From positions 114,712,437-114,776,436 of the forward strand of contig NC_134538.1 of NCBI RefSeq assembly GCF_050624435.1: a stretch of 64,000 nt of DNA, in the 5' to 3' direction. Source of the DNA: Tenrec ecaudatus (lineage: Eukaryota; Chordata; Mammalia; Afrosoricida; Tenrecidae). Positions 22,063 through 37,539 of this stretch are shown in pieces; position 1 is the stretch's first letter, and each line of letters opens with the position of its first letter. A program made the translations under genes and the position numbers. The notes below the pieces were generated by a model that saw only the letters and a list, made by a program, of their open reading frames with translations, was not told the DNA's origin and made no database searches.

Positions 22063-24271
22063 ACACCTGTGGCTAGAACCCCATTGTGGAAGGACTTGTT
22101 TTGCTTAGGAGACAGGATTAAGGTGAGATATCTTTTGAGTACTCACTAGTGGTGTGACTCAAGTCACCCCCTTTGGTTTTCTTGGAGGTGTGCTCTACAG
22201 ACTTCACAATCACATGCCCCTCAAATCGGTCTTTGCATCCTCTTCTTGCCCGATCATTTGCAGAACAGTTCTGAGTTACTGGTGACACATTTCAATCCGA
22301 CACCAGTTCCACTCCCAAAGACCGCTGACCCAGGATGTGGGAGGCTGTCTTCCTGTGAATCCCAGCACACTTTTTGGTTTGACTAAGCATGGAAGACCAA
22401 CGGCTTTTGCTTTTGGACCACCTGCGCTCTTGCTCTTGATCCTACACCTGGTTTGCCTCTACTGTAATTGACTTCTGCTCTTGGGAATTGTGTTGCAGGC
22501 TGTTGCTTGATTCACTAGCTTTCATACTTTTGTAGAGGAAGAAACTTCTCAAGATAGATGCGTGGCCTTCTGGCTTGGGTCTTAAAAGCCCCGTAATCAC
22601 ATCAAATATTTTCTTAGTGCTCATGTGTTCCGTGAGACTCTGCATCAAATTTCAGAATCCTGGGACATGAGGGACTGTATTGATGGAAGGAATGGGATGG
22701 CGCGCAGGGATCGAGCAATAGGATAGCATTTTGGAAAAGCAGTACGGCTCTTACCTCCATCACATGAGGACTAGTCTGGGATTAAGCTTTCTAAAAGAAA
22801 TATTTTTGCTGTTCCTAATGCAAAACCCTAAAATAGCCAGGTTAGCTTTAAGGGAATATAATAGCCCATAATCATCAGTAATCCTAGGAAATATGTAGAC
22901 AATCTGCCATCAGCTAGGGTTTCCCTCAACAGTAAAGAAGATATTACTCGAAGGGGTGAAACCAATTCAGAAATTGATTAAAAATAGAAATGTGTACATA
23001 TGTAATTGTATAGAGGCAAAAATAGATACAGCGAACATTCTAGCTGGCTTATTTGAATTGTAGGAAGAAGGGGAGGGGAAGGTAAATTAGCATTTTAGTG
23101 TGTTTTATTAGCATTTATCACCATGATTGGCACTTTGGAAACAAAATTTTTGTTGAGTGAATATAAATGAACCAAACCATACAATGTTTGCAAAGGTGAC
23201 TAGAATGTAAAGACACGGCATGCTTAAAATTATATCTCTTGAAGCAAATTATCTTCAACAGGCTCATGTTGATAGCCCAGGAAATAGGTTTCCACATTAA
23301 CTAGATTCCTGCAATTTTATATTTTTTAATTTAATTCAAGTTTTTGTCATTTCAGCTTAACAGAATTGAAATAGTTTTTCACGGTATCATTAAATCTGTA
23401 ATGGTTATGTGATATGTTAAAATGAGACCACCAAAACTTCTGATTCTATCAAAAATGGCATGTCGTTTATAAAGTTTAATGATAAGAATGCATTCATCAT
23501 TTTGAGATCATAACTATAAAAAATAAACTGGTATTTTTCTTATGCTTTAGCATGGTGATGGCGGTTTCCTAGTCGGACCCTGGAGAATGCTGCACTTTAG
23601 ATACCTCTGTAAGTTAGAGAAACATTTAGCACAACTGTATACATTGTATAATTTGATACCTTAAAGGTAGCATGATAAAATTGTATCTGTAACGTATTTT
23701 GGGCCTTTAAAGTGATTTAAGTCACCAAAATACTAAATCACTTAAAAAATAAGCAAAGGAGCAGTCCCATTTTCATTTAAGTCTTCTAGGCAAACTATTT
23801 TCAACTTAGGTCTGTAATTTAAGAAGACTCAAGGCTGGTCACGTTGGATGCTATTTCTCCTCTCATATGTATGGGAAAATGAGTTTATGTTGATTGATTT
23901 TCAGACAAATTAATTCTATGGCTAGGCTCTAAGGAAAAATGAGGAAAGGGAATTATCTTCATAAATTATTCTTAATAATGATAAAAAATATTAGCTAATA
24001 AACAAGGGGTTCCCTCATCTTCCCCATAGGCTGACAGCTGCTCAGTAGCCCAAGCAGTGAAATGAAAACCTGCTCATTGACCAAATCCCCGCCCCCACAC
24101 CAAAAAAAGAAGGGGAACTACTAGATCAAATGGTGTGTTTAAAACATAATACAAAATATGAAAGAAAATATCTGAAATCACTGCTTCTTCTAACCATGGC
24201 AATTTGCTTGCAGACATCTGCATCTTTGAAAAGCAAAATGCCTCCCAGACCTCTCCAATGGGACCGAGATG
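22063..24271. other. non-coding; one 10-bp hairpin
   Basis: Unassigned sequence. AAGTGATTTA (23710-23719) and TAAATCACTT (23734-23743) form a perfect 10-bp inverted repeat with a 14-nt loop. No exon or named repeat found. Confidence 0.4.
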
Positions 24272-24520
24272 CTGGATAGGGCAAGATATGACAAAATAAT
24301 AATCTATAAATTATCAAGGATTCACGAGGGAGGGGGGAGCGGGGAGGGAGGGAAAAAAAATGAGGACCTGATGCAAAGGGCTTAAGTGGAGAGCAAATGC
24401 TTTGAAAATGATGAGGGCAAAGAATGTACAGATGTGCTTTATACAATTGATGTATGTATATGTATGGATTGTGATAAGAGTTGTATGAGCCCCTAATAAA
24501 ATGTTTAAAAAAAAGAAAAG
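24272..24520 (+). mobile_element. LINE 3' end (family A)
   Basis: From GGATAGGGCAAGATATGAC through a G-rich run (24330-24355) to GAGCCCCTAATAAAATG and an A-rich tail. 5'-truncated. The 100-134-codon minus frames over it are shadows. Confidence 0.85.
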
Positions 24521-28919
<4,399 letters not shown>

Positions 28920-28928
28920 TGCCCTCGC

Positions 28929-29007
28929 GCCTCCCCCGCCCCCTACCCTTAATCTTCCTGCCCTCTTCCTCCTCCTCCTCCTCTCTCCCCCCCCGCCCCG
29001 CCCCCCG
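28929..29007. repeat. C-rich tract (minus-strand G-quadruplex potential)
   Basis: CCTCCCCCGCCCCC and, after a CTTCCTCCTCCTCC stretch, CCCCCCCCGCCCCGCCCCCC. The minus strand has at least four runs of three or more G. Confidence 0.85.
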
Positions 29008-29142
29008 TGGGCAGTAAGTTATAAAGCCTTGGTGGCAATGCTGAAATCATTCTTGTTCTGAAAACTAATTGAGAGACATCCCCTCCCTCCCTTCCCTGTC
29101 CCAAATTCTATATTATCAAGTAGAACCTTCCAGGGATGTCTG

Positions 29143-29236
29143 TAGGGGTGGGAGCTGGTGCAGTGGGGGTGGGGATGGAAAGCAGGGGGGGTGGGGTGGG
29201 GGGAGGGAGGCTTGTAGGAGGGTGGGGGTGGGGTGA
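29143..29236. repeat. G-rich tract (plus-strand G-quadruplex potential)
   Basis: Repeated GGGGTGGGG-type runs (GGGGGTGGGG, GGGGGGGTGGGGTGGGGGG) with short loops. Confidence 0.85.
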
Positions 29237-29760
29237 CTAGCAGGAGCTGGGGACTAAAGAAGGGAAAGTTATTTCCTGTCAACTCTATAATCTTCACCAC
29301 CCCAAATACTATCCTGGGGAAAATTGAGAGAAAAATATGAGAAATTGGAACATCTCCCGAAGCACGCCTGTTTGGGAAGGATCACTACTGATGCTTGCGG
29401 GGCTGCCTGCACACTGGCATGTGTCCCGATGACTTAGTAACCCATCCCCACCACGTGAGACGGGGAGCTTGCCTTCCGCTGTGGGTGCTGGACACTCGGC
29501 ACCGACTTTGGTGGACTTTGTAGTCTCCCCCTGGCTGCTCTCCGAACCAAAATCAGGGAAGCGGCTTTAATTAAGGAGAGGAGATGCATTAACAATGTTC
29601 GCCTGAGCATTCCAGAAGCCAGGAACCCATCGCTGTGTTTAAATTCTGAGTATCCTTCTGAGAATCCCCTGTTGTAATTTATAATTCTCAGCGGACCTAT
29701 ATCTGTCTCGAACTGATTGTTGAAATGGGCTTTGCTGGGAATTTCTGCACGGAAAGCGAC

Positions 29761-29850
29761 GCGGGGCGGGCGGGGGCGGGGTGGGGAGGGGGTGGGGGCC
29801 AGGGGAAGGGAGGGGAGGGGAGGGGAGGGGAGGGAGGAGGGGTTTGTGGG
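29761..29850. repeat. G-rich tract with GGGGA tandem repeats
   Basis: GCGGGGCGGGCGGGGGCGGGG followed by about six AGGGG units (29801-29835). Strong plus-strand quadruplex potential just upstream of the TATA-like box. Confidence 0.9.
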
Positions 29851-30053
29851 GAGGAGGGCCGGTCTCTGCCGGGGCCGTGAAACCCTCGGTGGTTAAAGTT
29901 AGAGGGGTGCCCCGCACACACGGACAGCACGCCCGGAATGCACCCAGTCAGTAGGCTTATATAATCATAAGCATGCCTTGGAAATGATGTAGGTAGCAGG
30001 AGCCAGATTTACAAAGAAAAAAAAAAACCTCACGAAATTGCACCCCCAAATGG

Positions 30054-30062
30054 CTATAAAAC
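30054..30062 (+). promoter_or_regulatory. candidate TATA box
   Basis: CTATAAAAC at the upstream shoulder of the dense CpG region. If used, initiation would fall near 30085-30095 and give a leader of about 650 nt before the SEMA3A ATG. A weaker TATATAAT lies at 29959. Confidence 0.35.
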
Positions 30063-30267
30063 AACGCTCGCCTTGGGAAGTAAATTTATAGCTGCTACGC
30101 GCCTTCGGCTGGGCTCGGGCGCGATGGCTTCTGCGGGTGCCGTGTGACGGGAACGCCCGGGGGCGCCCAGCGTCGGCGCGTCCAGTGAGTGCGGGGACCT
30201 GTCCGGGGACCGGCGGGCGTCTCCCCCGGCGTGCGTGCGGGGGAAAGTCCGCGCTGCTGGCGCCTCG

Positions 30268-30352
30268 CTCTCCCTCCCTCTCCCCCCTCCCTCCCTCTCC
30301 CTCTCTCCCTCTCCCTCTCCCTCTCTCCCTCTCTCCCTCTCCCTCTCTCCCC
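30268..30352. repeat. CT-rich polypyrimidine tract
   Basis: 85 bp of almost pure C and T (CTCTCCCTCC units) in the likely 5' leader. Mirror-symmetric stretches could form triplex DNA. Long minus and plus frames over this region (136-187 codons) are composition artefacts. Confidence 0.9.
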
Positions 30353-30621
30353 GTCTTGCTCCCTTTCATTTTCATCCCGCTCCCCTGGAGCCGGATCAGC
30401 TCGGCCGCTGGCGCTCCCAGGAGCTTGGATGAAAGGAAGTGCGTCCGAAGCGCCCCGGCCGCAGCCCGGGATCATTTCCCCCTTCCCCCGCGCACACGCC
30501 AGTTGTGCCTCGTTACCCGGTGCCTGGCTCGCTGTGCCTTTTTTTTTTTTGGAGGGTTTGAAGTTTCCGGGCTTCAGTGCCGGCTGCGAGGAGGAGGTGC
30601 TGGCGTGGCCGCGAGGGCCCG

Positions 30622-30642
30622 ATGATCCGCATTTATGAATGA
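30622..30642 (+). other. upstream ORF 1 in SEMA3A leader
   Basis: ATG at 30622 with TGA at 30640-30642: six codons (MIRIYE). It lies 95 nt before the main ATG. It counts as a uORF only if the transcript starts upstream of it. Confidence 0.5.
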
Positions 30643-30736
30643 AACTCACCCGGATCACCTGTTACCTCCAGTTTGCAGATTGGGGGAACTTCTGCGGCTG
30701 CACGACCCCCCAGCGAGGACCGTCCGCGCCCGCAGC
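30635..30736 (+). other. in-frame upstream AUG, 34-codon N-terminal extension
   Basis: ATG at 30635 is in frame with the SEMA3A ATG at 30737, with no stop between. Its context is weak (T at -3, A at +4), while the main ATG has A at -3 and G at +4. Use of it would place 34 mostly polar residues before the signal peptide. Confidence 0.4.
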
Positions 30737-30833
30737 ATGGGCTGCTTCCCCGGGCTTGCCTGTCTGCTCTGGGGAGTGCTACTCACGGCGAGCGCAAACT
30801 CTCCAAACGGGAGGAACAACGTGCCAAGGCTGA
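30639..30833 (+). other. overlapping upstream ORF 2
   Basis: ATG at 30639 in the third frame, running 64 codons past the main start codon and overlapping it. Translation of it would bypass the main ATG. The protein has no recognised features. Confidence 0.35.
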
Positions 30834-30848
30834 AATTATCCTATAAAG
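30737..30848 (+). CDS. SEMA3A: SEMA3A first coding exon (semaphorin-3A, partial)
   Basis: Encodes the first 37 residues plus one base of semaphorin-3A, a secreted class 3 semaphorin that repels axons and signals through neuropilin-1/plexin-A. The peptide starts MGCFPGLACLLWGVLLTASA, a signal peptide with likely cleavage after residue 20 (A-x-A then N), and ends NNVPRLKLSYK, the conserved start of the mature protein. It matches human SEMA3A as I recall it in GVLLTA, NNVPRLKLSYK and the phase-1 exon boundary at the codon after K37. Residues 3-7, 19 and 22-23 differ. The start has strong Kozak context (A at -3, G at +4). Exon 1 ends TATAAAG with donor GTAAAG at 30849. The Sema, PSI, Ig-like and basic domains lie in later exons outside the window. 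Could be another class 3 paralogue only if NNVPRLKLSYK were shared; SEMA3A is the best fit. Confidence 0.93.
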
Positions 30849-31019
30849 GTAAAGCTTTGTTCTCTTGCTCCGGTATTTGGTCAGCTTTGGAATCGGCTCC
30901 CCCACCCCACACCCCCTTTTCATTCCAAGAACTCCCTCCCCAGCCCAAACTACCAGACCTTTCCTTTCTTCCTGGGAGACCTTCTGTGATGCGGAGTACC
31001 TTTCCTAGGAGGTGATTTA

Positions 31020-31480
31020 CACACCAAATGTAGCAAGGATAAAAATATGCCTCGTGTTTGGTATCTGACAATTTAAATGCAAACAAAGAACATTTAATCC
31101 TATTTGCAGAGAAGAAGTCTGCCTGGTGCGCGGTGGTGATCCTTATATGTGATTCTGTCTCAGGTTCTGTTAATTGACCTCACTTGACTTACAGAGAGAT
31201 TTTTAAAATATGCTCAAGCAAAAAACGGTCTTTTGTGGCTGCGCCTCTCTCACCTCTAATCATGATTATGATAGATTGTTGTATGCTCTGGGTTTTAGAC
31301 ATGAAATGGTTAATCATCATCATGCATATTCAGTTGGTTCAAATCTGACAATCAGATGCTTAACATAAGCAGTAGATCAGGGTTTGCCAAGAGAATATAA
31401 ACTGGAGAGAGCAGACTAGTTTCTCTACAGTGTGTTATGATTATACAAAAGACAGTGTATTTGGCTAATTGGTGGAAAGC
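31020..31480. promoter_or_regulatory. candidate intronic conserved element
   Basis: Repeat-free stretch starting 170 bp into the intron, with TAATCATGATTATGATAG and GGTTAATCATCATCATGC, clustered ATGATTA-like homeodomain motifs. Judged on texture only. Confidence 0.25.
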
Positions 31481-32874
31481 TAAAGCCTTTGAAATATAAT
31501 GTTACTTAATTCCATATGTACTACAGTGAGAACTGAGGAGACAGCACTGTGGTTGCCTAGCTGGTGGTGTGAAATTCCCCCTTTAAAAGTATAAATTTAA
31601 GAAAGGAAAATAAAAGGTATAGCATAGGTTTGCTAATACTTTACTTGGTCAAACTTTACAGTACATGATTGTTAAGGAGCTTTCTTTATAAAGAAAATAT
31701 TGTTTTGCAATTGTTGAAATATGTCTTACAGATCTATGTGTAAAGTAATGCTAGCATAGATTCCAAAATGACATATAAAACTTTCAGTGGCAGAGAATAC
31801 TTATGAAATACCAGTGTTATTAACCTGGAGTTGGAGATTAAACTGTTTTAACTCAAGTCGTTTTTACTCGCTAAGGTGTTGATTTCTTATGATTCTCAAA
31901 TTTCTAGAATGGGGGTGGGGCAGTGGGAAGCTTCCAATTATGCTCCCCTTTTCTAGCCTATAATATGAAAGAAAATCACTGAGTCTTTTTTGTAGGGATG
32001 TCCCTCATGTAATAAAATATATTATTTAATTTTCCTATAATCTGGAGCATCTTCTCTAGCCTGAATGAGGATCTCAAATAAGGGGGAGAGATGTGATTTT
32101 CACACTTTAAATTAGAAAATTAAACACCTATTCAATGTGTGTGTGGTTAGACTTAATATTTTTTAGGTAAAAATTCATTGAAATGGAAATTATTGTATTT
32201 CTTGGAATAATATCTTCTTAAGAATTAAATTAAAAATAGATTTTCCATATCAGCAAGTAGAATGGCAATTTTACTGATTAATGTAAGATGATTACATATC
32301 CTCATATGGCACTCATGGAATATTTAATTAAACATCCATTTACATTTCTATTTAGTAACCATTTTTAAGTTATTTTCACAATATATGATAATATAGCATC
32401 TGTGTTTTCTTCAGTGTTTGCTTTCTATTTTCACTCTTGACAGGGTGCCATCAGATAATTCTTGGGTTGGTGGTTCATATTCCCCCAGTTTATATTCCTT
32501 ATGAGTAAGTTTTACCTGTGACTTTTGTTCTTGAAGATCTGCATGGCAATATGGTTTGATTTTAGAACAAGTTTGAGACCAAAAAATGTATTCTAAAAAC
32601 TACTAGATTTGCAAGTATATGTCTGAGTGCTAAATGAAATGTAAAATCAAGTAACATTTGAGAATTATGCCTTTTTATGCTTCCAAGACAATTTTGATCT
32701 GTTGTAATTGGTTACTCCATAGAAGCAGTGATTATTTGTATGTATGAAATAGAAAGTATTGAAGTAGCTCATTGTTGTAGACACATGCTTCAAATCCATC
32801 TGATGAAGCAAACTATACATAGGTGTATACATTGATGAAACACGTATATAGATTTAACTTTACCTTTAGAAACT

Positions 32875-33160
32875 GTCTTTAGCTATGACACCCATTCGAC
32901 TGTTTCCACGTCCGTGTAAATGCACGTTTCCCCTGTAGCTACATCACAATTCCACGATACACCTGCAGCTTGGCAATCTGGGTAAAACCTGCTGTGAAAC
33001 AAACAGCAGCCAGACGAATGAAAATCATGGGTCACAACATTTTTCTTCTATCACTGTATTGGCCTGTCACTACCTTTTTGTGTCTTATATGTACACTTGT
33101 TTTGCCAAAGCAGTTGCTTGGCAATTAATTGCCAATACTTTGTTTCTTAAAAATAATAAA
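32875..33160. promoter_or_regulatory. candidate intronic enhancer with 18-bp palindrome
   Basis: Contains the perfect palindrome TTGGCAATTAATTGCCAA at 33118-33135. This is two NFI half-sites (TTGGC and GCCAA) separated by AATTAATT, itself homeodomain-like. A half-site TTTGCCAAAG lies 15 bp upstream. Spacing is 8, not the 5 of a canonical NFI dimer site. Confidence 0.35.
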
Positions 33161-34925
33161 GATTTTTTTAAAAGCAAAAAAAAAATGTCCAACTACTTTT
33201 ATTCCCCTCTAGCTAGATGCTAAGCCTTGTTAAAACATCCACTGCCTTGCCATAAAAAAAAAAAATTCCAGCATGATTCATGAAGAGTTAAATCCCCGCC
33301 AACCCTAATTTCCCATGGTCACTTGTTTTCCAAGGTCCACCATTAACTCTCTCCTTGCTCAGGTTGCCCAGTGGAAGTTTCAGGTAATCGCTGTGCTTAC
33401 TGAACACTTGTCATCTTGCCTGGTAGGAGATGAAAGAGATTTGATATGTTAAATGGGAAAGTAGAAAGAAGGAAAGACAAGAAAGCAGCCTTTGTAGGGA
33501 CTACTCTTGCATATCTACTAAGGTGCCTCTTCACTCTCTAGGAAAAGGGGCCTGAATTGGCATTTTCAGGACCATCTGGAGAAGTGATAATATTAGAAAA
33601 GTGGGGTTTGCTGGCTTTCCCTCTGTACCAGCCTGATTTAGACTCCTTGTGGGGGAAGCAAATGTGAGAACTCTGCAAACCTCAGTAGTCACACGCAAAT
33701 GATCCTTAAGAAGCATTCACACAGAGACTTTTGCTACACGCACATACACACACACGACATACACGTATATATTTGAAAACATACACTGCTTTGAAAGAAG
33801 CAAAAAAATAATCTCTTCAAGAGAGTCAACAAGCTAAATTAGTAAATAATTATCCATCTTAACTATCTTAAGAGATTATAACATTGATCCAAGGTAAAGA
33901 CCCAACCCTCATACCTTTTATTAAGAAATTTTAAATAACTTATTTTTTCTATTATTAGAAGATGTGAATGAGATTGCCTGGCTTAAATGATAAACTCATT
34001 ATGCTAACTGAAACAGCTTGATTTTTTGCAGGGAGCTTTGTGTAAAATAGGAAAGAGAAGCATTTAAACTAGCTGGCTGTTCACCAGGAAAGTCTTCCCT
34101 ACGAAGGCGAGGGCCACGGCATTTATTGAACCTTCGGAGTCACATGGCCAGATGAAGAATTGCCTGTGTCTTTGATTTCTACTAAAAACGGAGCCACGTA
34201 ATGTCCTGGAAAAGCTCATTAGGTTGAGGGATGGAACATTCGTCATTTGTTTAAAACTCAAGACCTAATGTATTTCTTCATGATTGCCAGAGATTTTTCC
34301 CCCAAAGCCTTCAATATACCCTACATTCCATGTGGAAGATGATGGCATGGTTTTCTGTTATTTCATGAGTACATTGGAATTTGACTGGATTTTTCAGGAA
34401 AAGCAAAGTCACGCAACATATGAAAAAGAAGTATGCTAACCTTTAGCTCTGTGTGTGTATCTTTATGATGAGTGTGCATATTTTATGATTGCGAAGTGTA
34501 AACTTCCCAGAGACATGCAGAATCTGAAATAGCTTCAAATTTGCTAAAAATAAGTTATTTCACGTTATATTCCCTTTATAGATAAAAGCAATATAGTAAG
34601 TTGGAGGTGGCATGATCTCTTGAGTCCTTTGCAAAGTTTCCCCAAATATCTCAAGTATTTGCATAGTCGTATATGGAGGATGGCATGTGTATTATACTGA
34701 AGATATTCTCACATTTATACAGGCCTCACCTTTCAACACAAATGAAACATGTTTCAGAAAGCTCGGGAGTCAAAGGATAACTAAAAATGTACAGAACAAA
34801 GAAAATATGTTCTAAATCTCTTGGGGTAACTTCCCCCACCCCCCAATGAAGTCACTCTATATGTGGTAGCAGATCTCTAAATTTACATAGCTTTCTTCTC
34901 AAAATCTTTTCACTTAAGAAAATTA

Positions 34926-34943
34926 GTGTGTGTGTGTGTGTGT
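34926..34943. repeat. (GT)9 microsatellite
   Basis: Short pure GT run. Confidence 0.9.
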
Positions 34944-35399
34944 TTTCCTGAAATCCTAAATTCAAACACAGAGGAAGACTTCTTCGTCTATTCAAAAAGT
35001 ATGCCTGGTGAAGTATAATAAAACACTCAGTCACCCATCTCTTGTTCTAGCTCTGCTCCCCTCCAATGTGGACTAGTAGTGAACGTCATCACATGTGGCT
35101 TCTCTGCTTTCAGCTGCCCATCAGATTGGCCTTTGAAATAAGAATTCATACAGTGTAGACTTTAGCAAGGAGGAAAAACTGAGACCACAAAGCAATTACA
35201 TGCAAACCACTAGTCCAACAAATTTTGATAATGGCATTCAATTATTACTATCTTAAACAAATATGAATAATGAAGATAAAAATTTTCCAATTCTAGCTTT
35301 ATTTCTTAGGTTGGTTTTTCCCTTCCTGTGAGTCATTTTAAAAATTCCTCTACTGTTAGTGATTTGTAATCCTTGGATATTTGAAATCCATTACCATAA

Positions 35400-35583
35400 T
35401 AGTCTAGTCTGACCATGATGACCCGATGGGGCAGGTAGAACGTCCTCATACGATTTCCCAGGCTGTACTTTTTTACAGTAGTAGCCTGCTGCAGTATTCT
35501 CTCACGAGGCTTCTTGGGCATCTACACAGCCAGCATTTCAGTTTGCAGCCAAGTGCTTTAACCATTGCATCACCTGGGCCCCT
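35400..35583 (-). mobile_element. AfroSINE, reverse orientation
   Basis: Ends CATCACCTGGGCCCC (complement of the head) and has GATTTCCCAGGCTGTAC in the body. Diverged. Confidence 0.75.
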
Positions 35584-35804
35584 AGATATTTACTGAAGTA
35601 AATGTGTGGGTAGAACTTTTTTGTCTAATATTTCTTTCTTTAATTTTTTCCTTCGCATATATCATACGTAAATCAAACAACAGAAGTAGCAACTATATTA
35701 TGATATTTGGTCACTTATATTTAAATTTTATAGCTTAATAATGAATACAATTGAAGAATATTTCCAGAATAAATTCAGGTAGAAGTAATTAGTATGATTG
35801 CTTA

Positions 35805-35930
35805 TAAAACCCCAAACCAGCTCACTGCCTGCCAGTTGATTCCTACACCTCAAATCTTGCAGGGCAAAGTAGGACTGCCCGGTGGGTTTCTGAGACTGTA
35901 AGTCTTTAGGGGCAGAGATGGTAAGACTTG
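35805..35930 (-). mobile_element. AfroSINE 3' half, reverse orientation
   Basis: GCCAGTTGATTCCTAC, GGACTGCCCGGTGGGTTTCTGAGACTGTAAG. The head is missing. Confidence 0.75.
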
Positions 35931-36149
35931 GTCAAATGTACTTTGTACATGTTGTTCTTTGGACTTGTTGTCAGGACAGACCATTCCCTGGAAAAGGACA
36001 CAGGACTTGGTAAAGCGGAGGGAAGGTGAAACATGTGTCAGGCTCTGATGAGATTCATTGACACAGGGAATGTAATTACGGGCTCGAATGTAGGAACAGT
36101 TGTGAGAATGGCTTCTTTCTATCCCCCCACCCCCACATCCAACTTGCTG

Positions 36150-36310
36150 CCATCTTGTCCATTCCAGTTCCAACTCATAGTGACCGTCTAGGACAGGGCA
36201 GAATTACCCCTTTGAGTCTCGCAGGGACCGTCCCTCTTGATGGCAATAGAAAGAAAGCCTTATCTTTCCCACTGAGGCTGCTGGTGTCAGCCTGCAAAAG
36301 ACTGACGGGA
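36150..36310 (-). mobile_element. AfroSINE, reverse orientation, truncated
   Basis: CAGTTCCAACTCATAGTGACC tail complement, GCAGAATTACCCCTTTGAG, then a divergent body ending near GGCTGCTGGTGTCAGCC. Confidence 0.7.
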
Positions 36311-37230
36311 AAGCACAGCATAGTTATGTTCAGTGTGAATACTGCACCGTATTGTGGATTAAAGTTTGCATCTTGTTTACTTCATGTTTTTGAATAGATA
36401 CTTTATGTTTTAAAGTAATCAGAAACACTGGTGTGTAAGAAATCTTATAGATGGGTCATTGATTTTTAAAATCAGCAGTCTAGACTGTCCTGCATGACAT
36501 TTACATTTGAATCGTTCTAAACTCTTTCAGACAGGGAAGACTAATGTCTAATATCATGTGAAAAGTCATATTATAACACAGATCATTATAAATTAATTAA
36601 ATGAGATATTAATCTGATTAAACCTACCAGAAAAAATCCTTGAAAAAGTATTCTTTTTTTATGATTGTTTTCCAAAATGTACAAAACGCATAATAATATC
36701 CAAATAAGTTTAGTTCATGCTGTTTATCCATCTTGAAAACTTAATTGGGAAAAAGTATGCATATTGGGATGGATTTTACCCCTTATCCTTCTGAGGTGCC
36801 ACTTACAGGAATCTTCGCCATGTGCAGTTCTGGGCTTTCACTAATAGGTGGCACTAGCAATTTGTGACAGCTCTCTCCTTAGTTGGGAACCGGGCAGGCT
36901 GCTAAGATAAATACACAGGGTAATGCAAGAAGGCCAAGTTTGGAAAGACTGGCACAGGAGTTATGAGATGTAACATTCAAAGAGACACACATTAGCTAGA
37001 ATGGAACTTCCTAAAGGCCTTGATGTACTCTTGGCATCACTCTTGATACGTTTCAACTCTGGAAATGTAGTCAGTTACTTGTTTAAAGAAAATGAACCGG
37101 CATTTGAGTGTGAAATTATTCTGTAGAGTGTCAAGCAAAGTAATACAATTATGTAAGTGCTTATTATATGAGATGCCTACACGTGTGTACATTATGCAGA
37201 TACATGCAAGTACAAATGTAAATACGTAAA
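36311..37230. other. intronic, no feature recognised
   Basis: AT-rich, unassigned. Confidence 0.4.
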
Positions 37231-37330
37231 TTGGAGGCTAGATGGTGCAACTAGTTATGCACTCCATTACCAGGTGAAAGGATAGTGCTTCGAACCCACT
37301 TAGAGGCACCTAGGAAACAGACTTTGTGGT
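37231..37330 (+). mobile_element. possible AfroSINE head fragment
   Basis: GATGGTGCAACTAGTTATGC followed by ACCAGGTGAAAGGATAGTGCTTCGAACCC resembles a degenerate head. Confidence 0.4.
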
Positions 37331-37539
37331 TGGCTTTCAAAAGATCACCTTGAAGACCATATGTGGTTCTACTCTTCAAATAGGGGGCTGTTGCCTGTTG
37401 GAAATGATTTACTGGCACCTAGTAGCAGCAATATGTGCTAGCCCCCCCTTTTCCCTCCCCCCCCCCACCCGCCAATTAGGACTGACAGTTTGCGTTTACA
37501 GTAGTACAAAATCAATTATGCAGCTATTTCAGTTTAACC

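Larger units (their letters stand above)
29745..30850 (+). promoter_or_regulatory. SEMA3A: SEMA3A CpG island / promoter region
   Basis: CpG dinucleotides are dense from about 29745 and densest at 30080-30250 and 30380-30500, against a CpG-poor background on both sides. The island ends in the first coding exon. It includes a G-rich tract, a TATA-like box at 30054 and a CT-rich tract at 30268. The transcription start cannot be fixed from sequence alone. Confidence 0.8.
31481..35399. other. intronic, repeat-poor
   Basis: No interspersed repeat recognised. Includes a (GT)9 run at 34926-34943 and the candidate element at 32875-33160. Confidence 0.4.

Noticed and set aside
22640..22680. Fourth SPIN copy (ACATGAGGGACTGTATT)
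   Set aside because: Only a 17-bp similarity; no TIRs or other SPIN blocks nearby.
30180..30192. Splice donor TCCAGTGAGTGC in the leader as a separate 5' exon end
   Set aside because: Matches a donor only loosely and no partner acceptor could be supported; GTGAGT occurs by chance in GC-rich DNA.
29965..30658. Overlapping frames of 136-187 codons in the promoter
   Set aside because: Caused by CpG and CT-rich composition with few stop codons; several frames are open at once, and none matches a family.
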